Source of the DNA: Clostridia bacterium
GTDB taxonomy: Bacteria; Bacillota_A; Clostridia; Oscillospirales; CAG-272
Direction of reading: 5' to 3'
DNA length: 23,023 nt
Assembly (NCBI GenBank): GCA_017462445.1
Contig: JAFTRB010000073.1
Span: forward strand, 1-23,023
Part shown: positions 15,291 through 23,023 of the stretch, piece by piece
Position numbering within the stretch: the first letter of the stretch is position 1
How the letters are laid out: the number at the start of each line of letters is the position of its first letter
Program-made: the position numbers and the translations under genes
Notes under the pieces: model-generated
What the model saw: the letters and a program-made list of their open reading frames with translations, nothing else
Databases searched by the model: none
Told to the model about the DNA's origin: nothing

Positions 15291-17498
15291 AGGAAAAGTA
15301 GAATAGCAAAAGTTTTAATACTTTCCCTTGTCCTTATCCTTACCCTTGGCTCGGTATTTGCATCGGCTGCATACAGCCCCTATGATACCTACACCTATTC
15401 TATCGATGGCGAGGCGCTTGATTCTCCGATGGCATATAGACCCGAGGAGACGATCGATTCCTTTGATATGAATCTTAACAACCCCGAGTTCGGCGGAAAG
15501 GTTCTTGGCGAGTCCACAGACCTCTTCGCGGACGAGCAGGGAAGTGTGTACATCACAGACGCGGGAAACAACCGAGTTGTTATCCTTGACAAGTATCTTC
15601 GAGCTACGGGTGTGATTGAGTCCTATGTCGATGAGTTTAACAAGACTCAGACATTCTCCAAGCCCAAGGGCCTTTATGTAAGCAACCCCGAGCTTACCGC
15701 AAACCCCGAAGATACCGGTATGATATATGTTTGTGATACCGGCAACAAGAGAATCGTTGTGTTCAACCGCGATGTTCTCGATCCCGTAACAGGAAATTAC
15801 AAGTACGAGCGTACGATCGAGTGCCCCGAGACACCCCTTCTTAAGCTCGACAACTTCGTTCCCAGTGCAATAGCAGTTGACCTTTACGGCAGAATCTTCA
15901 TCATCTCCGAGTCCTCCTTTGAGGGTGTCATCGTTCTTTCCAGCGAGGGAGAGTTCACCGGATACATCGGAGCGCAGAAGGTTACTTACAGCCTGCTTGA
16001 TATGATTTGGAGAAGATTCCAGACCGACGAGCAGAAGGAAGCCGCTATCAAGAACATTTCCTACGCATACAACAATATCACAGTAGACGAGGACGGCTTT
16101 GTATATGTTACCTCCGATAAGGTTGACGAGGCAAAGCAGTACGCATCCATCAAGTCCAAGAATCCCGACTATTCTCCTGTTAAGAAGCTCAACTCCACAG
16201 GTATTGAGATCATGCAGAGAAACGGATTCTTCGATCCCGGCGGAGAGGTTGATGTCTTCTACGCCAAGGAGGTCTCCAAGATTAACGATGTCGCTCTTGG
16301 ACCGGAGGGCTCCTGGACGATCCTCGACTACTCCCGTTCCAAGTTCTTCACCTATGACCAGACGGGTAATCTCCTCTTCGCCTTCGGCGACTCGGGAGAG
16401 CAGCTTGGTAACGGTGAGAGCTTAAAGGCAATGTGCTACCAGCACATAGACGGTATCTACTACCTTCTGGCTCTTGACCAGACCAAGAGTGGATACAAGA
16501 TCAATGTTTACTCCCCCACAAGCTATTGTGACACACTGATGACCGCTCTTCACAACCAGAATGCGTATAACTATTCTGCGGCAATTGAGGACTGGGAGCA
16601 GGTGCTCAAGCTTAACAACAACTTTGACCTTGCATATATCGGTATCGGTAAGGCTCTGTTCAACCAGGGCAAGTACGACGAGGCATATGAGATTCTTCAG
16701 AACGCCTACGAGACCAAGTACGCATCCGATGCCTTCTCCGAGAACAGAAAGCAGATAATCAACAGCTGGGTTGGCGCTGTAGTCATAGTGCTTCTTATAG
16801 CTCTCATCGTTGCTTTCGTTTGGTTCCTCGGCTTTGCAAAGAAGAAGAACAAGGCAACCTCTCTCAAGGTTGGCAGAAAGACATACTGGGAGGAGCTGCT
16901 GTTTGCCTTCCACCTTGTATTCCATCCCTTCGATGGCTTCTGGGACCTCAAGCACGAGAAGCGCGGCTCGGTTCGCGCGGCAACCACGATCCTTGCTCTT
17001 ACCGTTGCAGCCTTTGCATACAATACGGTAGGTAAGGGATATCTCTTCGACCCCAAGGGTAACACACAGAACGCTCTTATGGCGGTTATCTCGGTTATCC
17101 TTCCCGTAATTCTCTTCGCGATTTCCAACTGGTGTCTCACCACTCTGTTCGACGGTGAGGGTAGCTTCAAGGATATTTATATTGCTGTCTGCTACTCCTT
17201 GGCACCTCTTCCCCTGTTCCTAATTATTTCTACGATTCTTACCAATGTAATGACCCAGGGCGAGGGCGGTATGGTTAACCTTCTTGTTACCTTTGCCTTC
17301 ATTTGGACAGTCATTCTTCTGTTCTTCGGTGTTCTTGTAACACACGATTACTCGATAGGTAAGAATATTGCAACCATTCTTGGAACGATTTTAGCAATGG
17401 CGATTATAATATTCGTTATAGTTCTGTTCTCCAGCTTGGTTGTAAAGATGATCTCATTCGTAATGTCGCTGATAACAGAAATCGGCAACCGAATATAG
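15291..17498 (+). CDS. NHL-propeller/TPR/Yip1-domain membrane protein (start codon altered)
   Basis: From 15291 the frame encodes 735 residues: a signal peptide (KSRIAKVLILSLVLILTLG, cleavage near ASAA), an NHL-like beta-propeller (~75-420, with YITDAGNNRVVILD and YVCDTGNKRIVVFN), a TPR-like pair (~424-484), a membrane helix (~492-514) followed by KKKNK, and a five-helix Yip1 domain (~525-735). The Lys cluster puts the propeller outside the cell. Position 15291 reads AGG where ATG is expected after GGAGGT (15282-15287); no ATG, GTG or TTG follows in frame until ATG 15429, which lacks the signal peptide and a ribosome binding site. Yip1-family genes are known beside such ABC operons in Paenibacillus (recollection). 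A scaffolding role is a guess. Confidence 0.82.
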   Translation, partial: RKSRIAKVLILSLVLILTLGSVFASAAYSPYDTYTYSIDGEALDSPMAYRPEETIDSFDMNLNNPEFGGKVLGESTDLFADEQGSVYITDAGNNRVVILDKYLRATGVIESYVDEFNKTQTFSKPKGLYVSNPELTANPEDTGMIYVCDTGNKRIVVFNRDVLDPVTGNYKYERTIECPETPLLKLDNFVPSAIAVDLYGRIFIISESSFEGVIVLSSEGEFTGYIGAQKVTYSLLDMIWRRFQTDEQKEAAIKNISYAYNNITVDEDGFVYVTSDKVDEAKQYASIKSKNPDYSPVKKLNSTGIEIMQRNGFFDPGGEVDVFYAKEVSKINDVALGPEGSWTILDYSRSKFFTYDQTGNLLFAFGDSGEQLGNGESLKAMCYQHIDGIYYLLALDQTKSGYKINVYSPTSYCDTLMTALHNQNAYNYSAAIEDWEQVLKLNNNFDLAYIGIGKALFNQGKYDEAYEILQNAYETKYASDAFSENRKQIINSWVGAVVIVLLIALIVAFVWFLGFAKKKNKATSLKVGRKTYWEELLFAFHLVFHPFDGFWDLKHEKRGSVRAATTILALTVAAFAYNTVGKGYLFDPKGNTQNALMAVISVILPVILFAISNWCLTTLFDGEGSFKDIYIAVCYSLAPLPLFLIISTILTNVMTQGEGGMVNLLVTFAFIWTVILLFFGVLVTHDYSIGKNIATILGTILAMAIIIFVIVLFSSLVVKMISFVMSLITEIGNRI

Positions 17499-17516
17499 AA
17501 AGCAGTAGGTAACATA

Positions 17517-20500
17517 ATGAATTTTAAGAAAATATTGTCATCTCTGCTAATGGTTGTGATGATCTTCTCGATGGTGGCTTTTGTCCTCCCTGTAAAGAGT
17601 GAGGCGGCTTACAGCTCCTATATCGAGACAGGCGACACCAAGACACAGGATGAAATTAAGGAAATTGTTAACGCATCTCTGGAAAACAACTATCCCGATG
17701 CGCAGTCGGCTCTGGAGGCAGAGCTTGCTCTGGGTTATCTTGATTATGTAAGCTCCGCAGGCAACAAGTATACCCTTTATGTCAATAGATATAATGGCTG
17801 TATCTACTATGTAAACAATGTTACAGGCGAGATTCTTACCAGTAACCCTTACAACCCCGCAATAGGTTATACCCAAGGTAGCACACTCGGTCAGGCATCC
17901 CCCGATGTCAGGAAGAAGCTGATGAGCCAGATTATCATCGAGTTCTTCGAGACCGCTAACTCTACCATTCGCCAGTCCTACGACAGCATTACCTGGGCGG
18001 CAAACTACGGTCAGCTGTCGGTAACTCCTATCCCCAACGGACTCAGAGTCAATTACACTCTTGGTGATACCACGACCCGTTTCCTTCTTCCAGGTCAGAT
18101 GACTGCACAGAAGTTTGAGGAGAGACTCTTCAAGCCTATGGTTGAGTATGTCAACCAGATGATGGAGACCTATGTTCGTGAGTTCGAGCCTGATGCACAG
18201 TTTGACTTCTATGAAAACGGCGAAACCTTCACCTACATTGACAAGATGTCCAAGAGAGAAAAGACCCTTGATATTTATGAGGATGGATGCCTTTCCAACC
18301 AGGCAATAAGGGGCTACTTCTCAGCAATGGCAAACTACATCTCCAAGTATTACGATGACGGCCCTAGAGCAAGCGCCGAGGAGCGCGCGATCCGTAAGTC
18401 CTTGGATAAGGTAAACGGAGATGTACAGACCTTCGTAAACTCCTACACCGTTCTTAACCCCCAGTCCTCCGGTGTTTCCGAGGATACTCTTAAGAGCTGG
18501 TATGAGAGATATCCCATAATCGCAGAGGGCGTAGCCGTTTATTACAGTAAGGCTAAGTCCGTAACCGAGCAGCGTAGATTCTCTACAACAGTAAGAACCT
18601 ATGTTCCCGAGTACACCTTCAACGAGCTTTACGAGGACGAGGAGGAGGTAGGCTTCAAGGCTACAATTCCTCAGAAGCCCGTCTTCAGATGCGCGCTTGA
18701 GTACAGCTTTAATTCTGACGGCTCGCTCAGCGTTCGTCTCCCCGCAAACTCCATCAACTTCGACGAGAATGTATACACCCTCCAGACCATCACACCCCTT
18801 CCTTACTTCGGTGCCGGTGATCTTACCGAGGAAGGATATGTATTTGTTCCCGATGGAAGTGGCGCTATTGTTGAATTCGAAGATTTCTACAACAGCTCGG
18901 AGAAGCAGAGTATAACCCTTACCATGGGAACTTATGGCAAGGACTACTGCTATTCCAACATTACCGGCGCTCACAAGGAGCAGGTAGTAATGCCTGTTTA
19001 CGGCGTTGTTTCCAAGCAATCCTCCACCGCTGTTACCGAAAAGATTAGCGGCAAGTCGCAGGTTGATGCCGGCTACTTCGCAATTCTTGAGGAGGGTGCA
19101 TCACTTGCAAACCTCTTCGTATCCTTCGGTGGTGTAACAAACAGATGGGGAACTGCGTACGCATCCTTCACCCCCTATCCTTCCGATGAGTATGACCTTT
19201 CGGACACTATCTCGGTAGGTAATATGGGCGCTTACACCATTGTCTCTGAGTCTAAGTACACCGGCTCATATATCACAAGATATGTAATGCTCTCTGATGT
19301 ACAGACCGCTGTAATGGCAGGCGCAGAGTTTACCGAGGCATCCTACACAGGTATGGCAACCTACTACCGCGAGTATCTCAAGGACAGTGGCGTGCTTACC
19401 AAGCTTGAGCAGACCAACAAGGACCTTCCTCTTTACATCGAGGCTCTTGGCTCTATGGAGAAGCTCGAGAAGATTCTTACCTTCCCTGTAATGGTAGATG
19501 TTCCTCTTACCACCTTTGACAATGTAATTGCAATGTACGATGAGCTTGCCGACGCCAAGAACAAGCTTCTTGAGAAGGGAGCAGAGTACGATGCACTTGC
19601 CGAGGAGGAAGAGGATGACCTCACCATCAAGGCAAAGTATGAGGCTACCGCAAAGCGATACAGAGAGCTTGCAGAGCAGGTAAGCAATATCACAAACATC
19701 AACTTCAAGCTCACCGGCTTTGCCAACGGCGGTATGTACTTCACATATCCCGTAAAGGTAGACTGGGAGAATACGGTTGGCGGTAGAGCCGGCTTCGAGT
19801 CTCTTCTCGTCGCCGCAAAGGACAGGACCAAGGATGGAGCTGTTTTCGGCGTATATCCCGAGTTCGACTTTATGTACATCAGCTACACCGATCTCTTCGA
19901 CGGTATCTCCAACAAAGGCAATGTTTCCCGAATGGTTGATAACAGATACGCGTCCAAGAAGGTTTACAACTCTGTAACAAGAGAGTACGAGTCCTTCTTC
20001 ACCATGATTATCACACCCGATGCTCTCGATCGTCTGTACGATATCTTCATCGGTAAATTCTCCGGTTATGATGTTGATGGAATTTCGGTTTCCACTCTTG
20101 GCTCCGACCTCAACTCCAACTTTGACGAGGATGCTCCTGTTAACCGCGACGAGGCTCAGGGCTATGTCTGTGACCTTCTTGACAGGATTTCCGCAGATTA
20201 CAGCGTAATGCTTTCAAAGGGTAATATTTACTCTGTCAAGTATGCAGATCATATTCTTGATATGTGTATCGACTCCAGCCATTACGCATACTCCTCCTAT
20301 TATGTGCCCTTCGTCGGTATGATTCTTCACAGCTATGTAAACTATACCGGTGGCGCAATTAACTATTCAGGCTCCTCCGAGTACGACCTGCTTCATTCCA
20401 TCGAGAATGGCGCATCTCTGTACTACATCCTTTGCTATCAGAACTCCGAGTTCATGAAGGATGATGAGGATCTGTCCAAGTATTACGGTGTAAACTATGA

Positions 20501-21161
20501 TACCTGGTTTGACTCTATTGTAGAGAGCTATTCTGTTCTCAACAACACCGTTGGAGCCCTTCAGTCCTACGAGATCGTTGCTCATACAACCCTCCTTGCC
20601 GAGCGTGTAATCGACGCAAAGGAGCTTGAGGCAAACCGCGCTCGTCTTACTGCCGAGTTCCTTCGCCTTGTAGACACTCAGATTTCTGCCGCTATTGCCG
20701 CAGCCTTCGATGAAATGTACAATGATCCTTCATCGCTTGGCAGAGGCGTAAAGCTTACCGTTGATGTTGATGCGCTCATCGCACAGGCTGTTGAGATTCT
20801 TAACTATCCTGCGGAGGAGCTTCTTGCTACCGACTTTGACGAAAAGCTTAACGAGATCGTTTCGGCTCACACCGCGGCATATCCCGGCAAGAATGTAAAC
20901 TCCTACCTTGTAGAGTTTAACGCGGTAGAGTATTCTACATCTTATAACTATGTAACCGACTCCTTCGCACAGGATAAGGATTACAAGAAGACAAACTATA
21001 CCGTTGACAACCATCAGGTAACTATGGTTACATATCGCGATGCTGTCACTGGTGACGAGGTTAAGTTCATTCTTAACTACAACATTTATGCTGTAACCGT
21101 CGCTCTTGATAGCGAAAACACTTACACGATTCCCAAGTACGGATTCGTGAGAATTGACTAA
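17517..21161 (+). CDS. Secreted DUF5696-type protein, glycosidase-like
   Basis: A 1214-residue exported protein with a signal peptide (KKILSSLLMVVMIFSMVAFV, cleavage after SEA near residue 30) and no lipobox or C-terminal membrane anchor. The phrase GYVFVPDGSGAIVEF near residue 440, after a beta-rich N-terminal half, is what I remember as typical of DUF5696 proteins. Residues ~640-1025 look like an alpha/beta barrel (motifs GVYPEFDFMYISY, DGISVSTLGSDLNSNF, YVPFVGMILHSYVNYTGG, LLHSIENGASLYY), interrupted at ~670-720 by a charged coiled-coil. Such an arrangement resembles retaining glycosidases, but a catalytic pair is not proven. It lies 18 bases after the Yip1 gene with a weak TAGGTAAC ribosome binding site. 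Family assignment is from memory. Confidence 0.75.
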   Translation: MNFKKILSSLLMVVMIFSMVAFVLPVKSEAAYSSYIETGDTKTQDEIKEIVNASLENNYPDAQSALEAELALGYLDYVSSAGNKYTLYVNRYNGCIYYVNNVTGEILTSNPYNPAIGYTQGSTLGQASPDVRKKLMSQIIIEFFETANSTIRQSYDSITWAANYGQLSVTPIPNGLRVNYTLGDTTTRFLLPGQMTAQKFEERLFKPMVEYVNQMMETYVREFEPDAQFDFYENGETFTYIDKMSKREKTLDIYEDGCLSNQAIRGYFSAMANYISKYYDDGPRASAEERAIRKSLDKVNGDVQTFVNSYTVLNPQSSGVSEDTLKSWYERYPIIAEGVAVYYSKAKSVTEQRRFSTTVRTYVPEYTFNELYEDEEEVGFKATIPQKPVFRCALEYSFNSDGSLSVRLPANSINFDENVYTLQTITPLPYFGAGDLTEEGYVFVPDGSGAIVEFEDFYNSSEKQSITLTMGTYGKDYCYSNITGAHKEQVVMPVYGVVSKQSSTAVTEKISGKSQVDAGYFAILEEGASLANLFVSFGGVTNRWGTAYASFTPYPSDEYDLSDTISVGNMGAYTIVSESKYTGSYITRYVMLSDVQTAVMAGAEFTEASYTGMATYYREYLKDSGVLTKLEQTNKDLPLYIEALGSMEKLEKILTFPVMVDVPLTTFDNVIAMYDELADAKNKLLEKGAEYDALAEEEEDDLTIKAKYEATAKRYRELAEQVSNITNINFKLTGFANGGMYFTYPVKVDWENTVGGRAGFESLLVAAKDRTKDGAVFGVYPEFDFMYISYTDLFDGISNKGNVSRMVDNRYASKKVYNSVTREYESFFTMIITPDALDRLYDIFIGKFSGYDVDGISVSTLGSDLNSNFDEDAPVNRDEAQGYVCDLLDRISADYSVMLSKGNIYSVKYADHILDMCIDSSHYAYSSYYVPFVGMILHSYVNYTGGAINYSGSSEYDLLHSIENGASLYYILCYQNSEFMKDDEDLSKYYGVNYDTWFDSIVESYSVLNNTVGALQSYEIVAHTTLLAERVIDAKELEANRARLTAEFLRLVDTQISAAIAAAFDEMYNDPSSLGRGVKLTVDVDALIAQAVEILNYPAEELLATDFDEKLNEIVSAHTAAYPGKNVNSYLVEFNAVEYSTSYNYVTDSFAQDKDYKKTNYTVDNHQVTMVTYRDAVTGDEVKFILNYNIYAVTVALDSENTYTIPKYGFVRID

Positions 21162-21176
21162 AGGAGGAAGAGGAAT

Positions 21177-22112
21177 ATGGATACTACAGCAACTAGAAGA
21201 CGCCGTTCCGTTTCCCTGGAAAAGAGGAAGGCTCGCTCGGGCTATCTCTTCGTGCTTCCCTTCATCCTGGGTATAATTCTGATTTATCTTCCCATTCTGC
21301 TTGACTCCATCTGGTTCAGCTTTAACCAGATAGCCATCGATACCAGCACAGGTACACCGGTACAGGTGCTGGTACCCAAGGGCTGGGAATACTATGTTTA
21401 CGCATTTACCGGCTCGCCCGACTTTGTTACCACGCTTCTTTCCTCGCTTCAGCAGCTTATCTTCCAGGTTCCTGCGGTTGTAATCTTCTCGCTGTTCATA
21501 GCAGTTGTTCTCAACCAAAAGATGCTTGGTCGTGCAGCCTTCAGAGCAATCTTCTTCGTACCTGTTATTATTGCTACGGGTATTATGGAGACCCTGATTG
21601 AAAACGATAGCGCAACTGCCGAGATGGAGGGCGGTATCGATGACGGTTCGGGTGGCGGCGGAATCATCAACATCATGGCTGTCGAGAATCTCTTCAAGGG
21701 ACTGGCAGTCGGCGGTGAGATGGTTGCCGTTGTCGTAAACCTTGTTAACGATATTTATAAGATAATCAACTACTCCGGTGTACAGATGCTTATCTTCCTT
21801 GCAGGTCTGCAGTCGATTTCCGAGTCGATCTACGAGGCGTGCCGTATCGATGGCGCAACCGGATGGGAGACCTTCTGGAAGGTTACATTCCCGATGATTT
21901 CCCCGATGATTCTTGTAAATGCGGTCTACACGGTTATCGATGCGTTCACAAGAAGCTCTAATGTAATGATGAAGTACATAGATACGGTACAGCAGGCGGA
22001 TATGCACCAGGCAACCGCGATGTATTGGATATACTTCCTTGTGGTAATTCTCATAATTGCCGCGGTGGCAGGTATAGTCTCTACCTTCATCTTCTACCAG
22101 AGAAAGGATTAA
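21177..22112 (+). CDS. Sugar ABC transporter permease, MalF type (second pair)
   Basis: A 311-residue membrane subunit beginning with a basic tail (TRRRRSVSLEKRKARSGY) and about six helices. The ATPase-contact loop is YEACRIDGATGWETFWKVTFP at about residues 220-240, with Cys in the second position after Glu-Ala. Between helices, residues ~142-165 form an acidic, Gly-rich segment (ENDSATAEMEGGIDDGSGGG) unlike the corresponding MalF region; I recall a similar segment in permeases encoded beside DUF5696 genes. The strong AGGAGGAAGAGG ribosome binding site fixes the start, 15 bases after the DUF5696 gene. It should pair with the following permease. Confidence 0.92.
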   Translation: MDTTATRRRRSVSLEKRKARSGYLFVLPFILGIILIYLPILLDSIWFSFNQIAIDTSTGTPVQVLVPKGWEYYVYAFTGSPDFVTTLLSSLQQLIFQVPAVVIFSLFIAVVLNQKMLGRAAFRAIFFVPVIIATGIMETLIENDSATAEMEGGIDDGSGGGGIINIMAVENLFKGLAVGGEMVAVVVNLVNDIYKIINYSGVQMLIFLAGLQSISESIYEACRIDGATGWETFWKVTFPMISPMILVNAVYTVIDAFTRSSNVMMKYIDTVQQADMHQATAMYWIYFLVVILIIAAVAGIVSTFIFYQRKD

Positions 22113-22126
22113 AGGAGGTAAGCTAA

Positions 22127-23023
22127 ATGGATTCTACAAGAGAACAGTCCACGCCCAGAATAAGAGAAACCAAAAACTCTATTCGCGTTGATTATGAAGG
22201 CAAAATCTCCTTTAAGGATAGACTTATGTCCAAGATCAAGTCCTCCAAGACTTGGATTACGGGCGTAGTAAATGTATTCAGATTTGTTCTGATGCTCGGT
22301 GTCTCCTTCGTCATTCTGTTCCCCTTCATTGCGAAGATTGCGGGCTCGTTTATGACCAAGGAGGATATAATCGACTCTACCATTTCGATTATTCCCAAGC
22401 ATCCGACTCTCGAGATCTACAAGGCTATCATAGTAGAAAATCACTACTTCGACGCCTTTCTCAACACCCTTCTTGTTGCCCTGCTTTGCGCCCTTATCCA
22501 GACAATGGTGTCCTGCCTTGTTGGTTACGGTCTTGCAAAGTTCAAGTTCAAGGGTAACTCCCTGATTATGGGTCTTGTTATCGTAACGATGGTTATTCCT
22601 CACGGTGCTATGGAGCTTGCTCTTAAGAAGCACTTCACCCAGTTTGATATCCTCTCGGTAATCTCCTGGGATTACGGTGGACCCATTCAGTGGATTTTCG
22701 GCAAGGCGCCCGAGATTTCGGATACGATCCTGCCAATGATTATACTGTCAATCGGTGGTCTGGCATTCAAGAATGGCTTGTACATATACCTGATGCGACA
22801 GTTCTTCAAGGGTGTACCGGATGAGCTGGAGGAGTCCGCGTATGTTGACGGCTCCGGTGTATTCCGCACCTTCTTCCAGATTATTCTTCCTCTCGCTGTC
22901 CCGATGATGATTACAGTATTCCTGTTCTCCTTCTCCTGGCAGTGGTCGGATGAGTTCTATACCAATCTCCTTCTTGATACCGGAGTTAACCCCGATCTGT
23001 TCTATATGCCGGATATAGTAATA
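22127..23023 (+). CDS. Carbohydrate ABC transporter permease, MalG type (second pair), cut by window end
   Basis: The frame opens at ATG 22127 behind AAAGGAGGTAAGCTAA and stays open for 299 codons to the window end, so the C-terminus is missing. It has a long cytoplasmic N-terminal tail (~50 residues, MDSTREQSTPRIRETKNSIR), then a first helix near FVLMLGVSFVILFPFI. The EAA loop is ELEESAYVDGSGVFRTFFQI followed by ILP near residue 228-250, where Gly-Ser replaces the more common Gly-Ala. The remaining missing part should be about one helix. It pairs with the permease at 21177-22112 and lies 14 bases after it. Confidence 0.9.
   Translation, partial: MDSTREQSTPRIRETKNSIRVDYEGKISFKDRLMSKIKSSKTWITGVVNVFRFVLMLGVSFVILFPFIAKIAGSFMTKEDIIDSTISIIPKHPTLEIYKAIIVENHYFDAFLNTLLVALLCALIQTMVSCLVGYGLAKFKFKGNSLIMGLVIVTMVIPHGAMELALKKHFTQFDILSVISWDYGGPIQWIFGKAPEISDTILPMIILSIGGLAFKNGLYIYLMRQFFKGVPDELEESAYVDGSGVFRTFFQIILPLAVPMMITVFLFSFSWQWSDEFYTNLLLDTGVNPDLFYMPDIVI

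Overview
The window looks like a chromosomal piece of an anaerobic Clostridia-type Firmicute, probably uncultured or from the gut. This is inferred from strong GGAGG ribosome binding sites, near-consensus sigma-A promoters (TTGACA-17-TATAAT types), Rho-independent terminators, the clostridial NifS/NifU-MnmA set, and the families present. No rRNA, tRNA, CRISPR array, transposase or phage gene was seen.

Layout. Positions 1-720 (minus strand) hold three tightly packed small genes of unknown function, the last one cut by the window edge. Positions 785-3224 (plus) hold a YfcE-type phosphodiesterase and a one-chain ABC exporter, probably co-transcribed and closed by a hairpin terminator shared with the convergent gene. 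Positions 3319-6334 (minus) hold an exported M3-like zinc peptidase lipoprotein and a ROK glucokinase, each with its own promoter. Positions 6646-9414 (plus) hold sulfur-transfer genes: nifS and nifU as an operon with its own promoter and terminator, then mnmA (tRNA 2-thiouridylase) with its own terminator.

Positions 10058-23023 (plus) are the notable part: one operon-like run of seven genes, packed within 2 to 20 bases, for recognition and uptake of an unidentified carbohydrate. It begins with a consensus promoter (9889-9917) and a 5' leader containing a 60-base near-perfect hairpin (9944-10003). The order is: a very large secreted solute-binding protein with two beta-sandwich, carbohydrate-binding-like regions in front of the binding domain; a MalF/MalG-type permease pair; a membrane protein joining an extracellular NHL-type propeller, a TPR segment and a Yip1 domain; a 1214-residue secreted DUF5696-type protein resembling a glycosidase barrel; and a second permease pair, the last member cut by the window end. 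No ATPase is encoded here, so an unlinked shared ATPase (MsmX type) is inferred.

How the genes may work together (inference): the DUF5696 protein and the solute-binding protein process or bind a glycan outside the cell, two permease pairs import the products, and the propeller-TPR-Yip1 protein may organise the assembly. The propeller gene has AGG exactly where its ATG should be (15291); without that start the protein lacks its signal peptide. This is the sharpest anomaly in the window.
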